DNA of 7,195 nt from SOIA01 sp050116035 (GTDB lineage Bacteria > Acidobacteriota > Aminicenantia > Aminicenantales > Aminicenantaceae): assembly GCA_050116035.1 (NCBI GenBank), contig JASFPJ010000164.1, positions 1 through 7,195 of the forward strand. Reading direction: 5' to 3'. This document shows, in pieces, positions 5,186 through 7,195 of the stretch. The first letter of the stretch is position 1. Every line of letters starts with the position of its first letter. The translations under genes were made by a program, and so were the position numbers. The notes beneath the pieces were generated by a model that was not told the DNA's origin, made no database searches, and saw nothing but the letters and a program-made list of their open reading frames with translations.

Positions 5186-6763
5186 TTACCGGAGTTCCGG
5201 AAATTTTTCAGGGGAACGTCGGTGTTTTGTCGCCTGTTCAAAGGAATAAGCGATCCGTATCAGGTCAGGCTCTCCAAACAGTTTGCCCACAATCTGAAGT
5301 CCCGCAGGGAGATTCTGGTATGTGAATCCCATGGGGATAGTCACTCCTGGAAGACCTGTGTGAGGGGGAATCAACTGGCTGTTGTCCCCTGCTGGACTCT
5401 TGAGGTCGCCAATTTTTCTGGGTGGATTGCTCCATGTGGGATAGACGAAAGCATCCAGTTTGTGCTCTTCCATCGCTTTTACGACTGCCTTGCGGAAATG
5501 AATGTTGCGAGGTTCGGTGTATAAATCCTTGCATTTCGGTTCATCTTCAAGAGGAACCTTTAAGGCCCGCTTGAGTCTCCTTTCTATATAAGGCGAATAG
5601 AGGCCGGATTTGAAGATCTCTGTCAGGTTTTTGTAAGGGGCTCTGTCACCGAGAGAGTCCAGATATTTGTTGACATCATGACGAAACATATCGCACCAGA
5701 GACCTTTTGTGAGCTCTTTGAAATCGGGAATGACAAAGGGATCGATTATCTTTACCCCAAGGGACTTCATATCCTCGATGGCTTTTTCTGTGAGGGCAAT
5801 AACCTGTGCATCTGTTGTGTGCCGATCGGTATAATAGCGGAACACTCCGATTCTCATTCCTTTGAGGCCGTTTTTGTCTAAATACTGTGTGTAGTTTTCA
5901 GGAACTTTATCTATGCTTTGTTGAGTGACTGGATCAGCCGGATCATATCCTGCAATGACTTCTAATATTCTGACCGCATCTTCGACTGTGCGGGCCATAG
6001 GCCCACCGATATCATTCCTGAGATAGAGCGGGATGATCCCGTCGCGGCTGGTGAGCCCCATGGTGGAACGAATACCGACCAAACAGCAGTGGGATGATGG
6101 TCCCCGGATGGAATTTCCTGTATCTGTGCCCAGTCCAACAGCCCCGAAATTGGCAGCCACAGCCGCTGCAGTGCCGCCACTTGAACCGGCGGGAACCCGT
6201 TCAAGGTCATAGGGATTCCGTGTTATCCCCGCAATGGAACTTTCGGTCAGATAAGGGCTGAATGCCCATTCGGCCATGTTCGATTTAGCCAGAACGATGG
6301 CACCCGCCTCTCGAAGGACTCTCACTTGATAGGCATCGTCAGGAGGAATCGAGCCTTTGAGAGCGAGAGAGCCGGCTGCGGTCTGAAGGTCATGCGTGTC
6401 ATAGTTATCCTTGACGATTATGGGAATCCCATGAAGGGAACGGAGCTTTTTTGTTTTCTTGAATTCCTCATCCAGTTCTTCGGCTCTTTTTAATGCATTG
6501 GGATTGAGAACGACAATGGAATTCAGTTTTGTGGATTGGTCGTATGTCTCTATGCGCTCAAGATAAACTTCGACCAATTCGCGACATGTGAGCTTGCCGG
6601 ATTGGATGGCCTGATGAATCTCAGCAATCGTTACCTCGACAACTGGAAACTCTTTGGTCCTTGAAATATCTCGCTCACCCGAATCTGTGCGGCATCCTGA
6701 GAACGAGAATAATGTTATGGTTAAGAAAACCAAGAATATGAAACGGCCTGAATTTTTCGTCAT
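5186..6763 (-). CDS. Amidase-signature family lipoprotein
   Basis: This 525-residue enzyme of the amidase-signature family hydrolyses C-N amide bonds; the true substrate cannot be read from the sequence. The catalytic residues are K118 (in IIVKDNYD), cis-Ser S194 (in AGSSGG) and nucleophile S218 (in GTDTGNSIR). The Ser-Ser spacing of 24 and the Lys-Ser spacing of 76 match characterised members such as FAAH and peptide amidase. GNS in place of the commoner GGS, followed by RGPSSH, occurs in a recognised subgroup. The N-terminus has K3 and R7, a hydrophobic stretch at 8-22 and a lipobox ending F-S-G-C24, so the enzyme is probably lipid-anchored and faces outward. AAAGGAG lies 8 nt before the ATG. 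It is upstream of the iminopeptidase gene (81-nt gap), and the two may share a transcript. The nearest named possibility is a peptide amidase; GatA is unlikely because of the export signal and the absence of gatB/gatC. Confidence 0.92.
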   Translation of the reverse strand: MTKNSGRFIFLVFLTITLFSFSGCRTDSGERDISRTKEFPVVEVTIAEIHQAIQSGKLTCRELVEVYLERIETYDQSTKLNSIVVLNPNALKRAEELDEEFKKTKKLRSLHGIPIIVKDNYDTHDLQTAAGSLALKGSIPPDDAYQVRVLREAGAIVLAKSNMAEWAFSPYLTESSIAGITRNPYDLERVPAGSSGGTAAAVAANFGAVGLGTDTGNSIRGPSSHCCLVGIRSTMGLTSRDGIIPLYLRNDIGGPMARTVEDAVRILEVIAGYDPADPVTQQSIDKVPENYTQYLDKNGLKGMRIGVFRYYTDRHTTDAQVIALTEKAIEDMKSLGVKIIDPFVIPDFKELTKGLWCDMFRHDVNKYLDSLGDRAPYKNLTEIFKSGLYSPYIERRLKRALKVPLEDEPKCKDLYTEPRNIHFRKAVVKAMEEHKLDAFVYPTWSNPPRKIGDLKSPAGDNSQLIPPHTGLPGVTIPMGFTYQNLPAGLQIVGKLFGEPDLIRIAYSFEQATKHRRSPEKFPELR

Positions 6764-6784
6764 GTTCCTGTCTCCTTTAAACCT

Positions 6785-6892
6785 CTAAGGCTTCTGGGTC
6801 ACTTTATTGAGGAGTTTGGTAAGATGAATGGTAAATCCAAATCCGAGACTCAGATTCACCAAAGCAAGAAATATTTCAGCAAGGTCCATCAT
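6785..6892 (-). CDS. Possible 35-residue hydrophobic small protein
   Basis: A short ORF begins with two ATG codons (6892 and 6889) and ends with TAG 21 nt before the amidase start. It encodes 35 residues: an acidic start (M-M-D-L-A-E), a hydrophobic stretch at about 7-22 (IFLALVNLSLGFGFTI), then a basic tail with K26, K30 and K34. This could be a membrane peptide or an upstream leader of the amidase gene. No ribosome site is visible before either ATG, so translation is doubtful, and no family is recognised. Confidence 0.3.
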   Translation of the reverse strand: MMDLAEIFLALVNLSLGFGFTIHLTKLLNKVTQKP

Positions 6893-6993
6893 TGTAATTT
6901 TTTATAAGGATTTTTATCATACAGGATTATCTATTGATTTCAGGTAAGAATGCAAACTTTGCGTGCAAGGTTATTTAAGACAAATGTCAAATG
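6893..6993 (-). other. Intergenic region before the amidase unit, weak promoter elements
   Basis: This 101-bp AT-rich gap has two possible -10 elements on the minus strand, GATAAT (6931-6926) and TATGAT (6921-6916). TTGCAT (6955-6950) lies 18 nt before the first but matches only 3 of 6 consensus positions. A promoter for the small ORF and amidase probably lies here but cannot be pinned down. An 11-nt palindrome GCAAACTTTGC occurs at 6952-6962. No convincing terminator follows the upstream gene. Confidence 0.3.
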
Positions 6994-7195
6994 TTAAGAT
7001 GCGATCCCTATTATTTTAATTGTCCAGACAAAGGATTTGAGGCATTGGCGGATGATTTTCTTGAGAGGTTCTTTATCACGGATAAAGTCTGCTGCCTTTG
7101 GACCATATTTGTTGTAGAGACGGATAAATTCCCTGCCAGCGGGATTTTTCATTAAGTATCGGTCCCTGAAACGTCGAAGAGTCTTCACTTCATCA
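6994..7195 (-). CDS. C-terminal end of a CFI-box-CTERM-type protein (5' part outside)
   Basis: The frame is open through the window edge and ends with TAA at 6994; about 66 residues are visible. The GTG at 7188 is an internal Val codon, not a start, because two more in-frame codons (D-E) precede it and the conserved motif continues across it. The tail reads EVKTLRRFRDRYL, then NPAGREFIRLYNKYGP, ADFIRD and a hydrophobic end. This matches what is known of the C-terminal domain called CFI-box-CTERM, whose CFIATAAYGS-like box would lie just upstream of the visible part. Such domains end large, often secreted, proteins of varied architecture and are thought to act in sorting or anchoring. The N-terminal function cannot be seen. 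Confidence 0.75.
   Translation of the reverse strand, partial: DEVKTLRRFRDRYLMKNPAGREFIRLYNKYGPKAADFIRDKEPLKKIIRQCLKSFVWTIKIIGIAS

Noticed and set aside
5172..5200. Inverted repeat CCGGA/TCCGG at the amidase stop codon as a terminator
   Set aside because: The arms are 5 bp with a 2-nt centre and lack a following T-run on the minus strand, so it is not a believable terminator.
4130..5881. Several plus-strand frames of 67-100 codons over the hydrolase genes, and alternative minus frames
   Set aside because: All overlap genes with intact catalytic motifs and signal peptides, and their products show no domains or ribosome sites.
1..7195. CRISPR arrays, insertion sequences, tRNA or rRNA genes
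   Set aside because: No short direct repeats with regular spacers, no transposase motifs, and no tRNA- or rRNA-like sequence were seen. The only tandem periodicity is the coding HEAT array.

Overview
The window reads as bacterial chromosomal DNA of middling GC content. Almost all coding is on the minus strand, so transcription runs from high to low coordinates. It combines a zinc-finger anti-sigma/ECF sigma pair, a long exported HEAT-repeat protein, exported S33 and amidase-signature hydrolases, and the tail of a CFI-box-type protein. This mix suggests an environmental diderm bacterium, and the style recalls Acidobacteriota or Candidatus Aminicenantes. That placement is an inference from gene content with low confidence; no rRNA or marker gene is present.

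Layout in transcription order. (1) 7195-6994: the 3' end of a gene cut by the window edge, whose last ~66 residues look like the conserved tail of CFI-box-CTERM proteins. (2) 6892-6785: a possible 35-residue hydrophobic ORF without a ribosome site. (3) 6763-5186: a lipoprotein of the amidase-signature family with an intact Lys/cis-Ser/Ser triad. (4) 5104-4070: a proline iminopeptidase-like S33 hydrolase with an N-terminal export signal. (5) 4069-3592: a gene-poor 478-bp stretch holding a weak hairpin, a near-consensus sigma-70 promoter, a small 47-residue single-pass membrane protein (3950-3807) and a second promoter. The small gene may be the frameshifted front half of a 76-residue protein. 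(6) 3591-2962: ECF sigma factor. (7) 2969-2121: its membrane-bound zinc-finger anti-sigma factor, overlapping it by 8 nt. (8) 2109-529: a 526-residue exported HEAT-repeat protein with 12 units of exactly 32 residues. (9) 478-1: the first 159 residues of an exported protein of unknown function, running off the left edge.

Genes 6 to 9 form a tight directional cluster with gaps of -8, 11 and 50 nt and a good ribosome site before each of genes 7 to 9. They look like one cell-envelope signalling operon: the anti-sigma factor holds the sigma factor at the membrane, and the exported repeat protein and its neighbour are candidate sensors or effectors. The small membrane gene immediately upstream may belong to the same unit. 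Genes 3 and 4 form a separate pair of exported hydrolases that could process peptides or amides outside the cytoplasm.

The most interesting points are the indel-free 12 x 32 acidic solenoid, the small promoter-driven membrane gene with a possible one-base frameshift in front of the sigma operon, and a perfect 10-bp hairpin inside the unknown exported gene.
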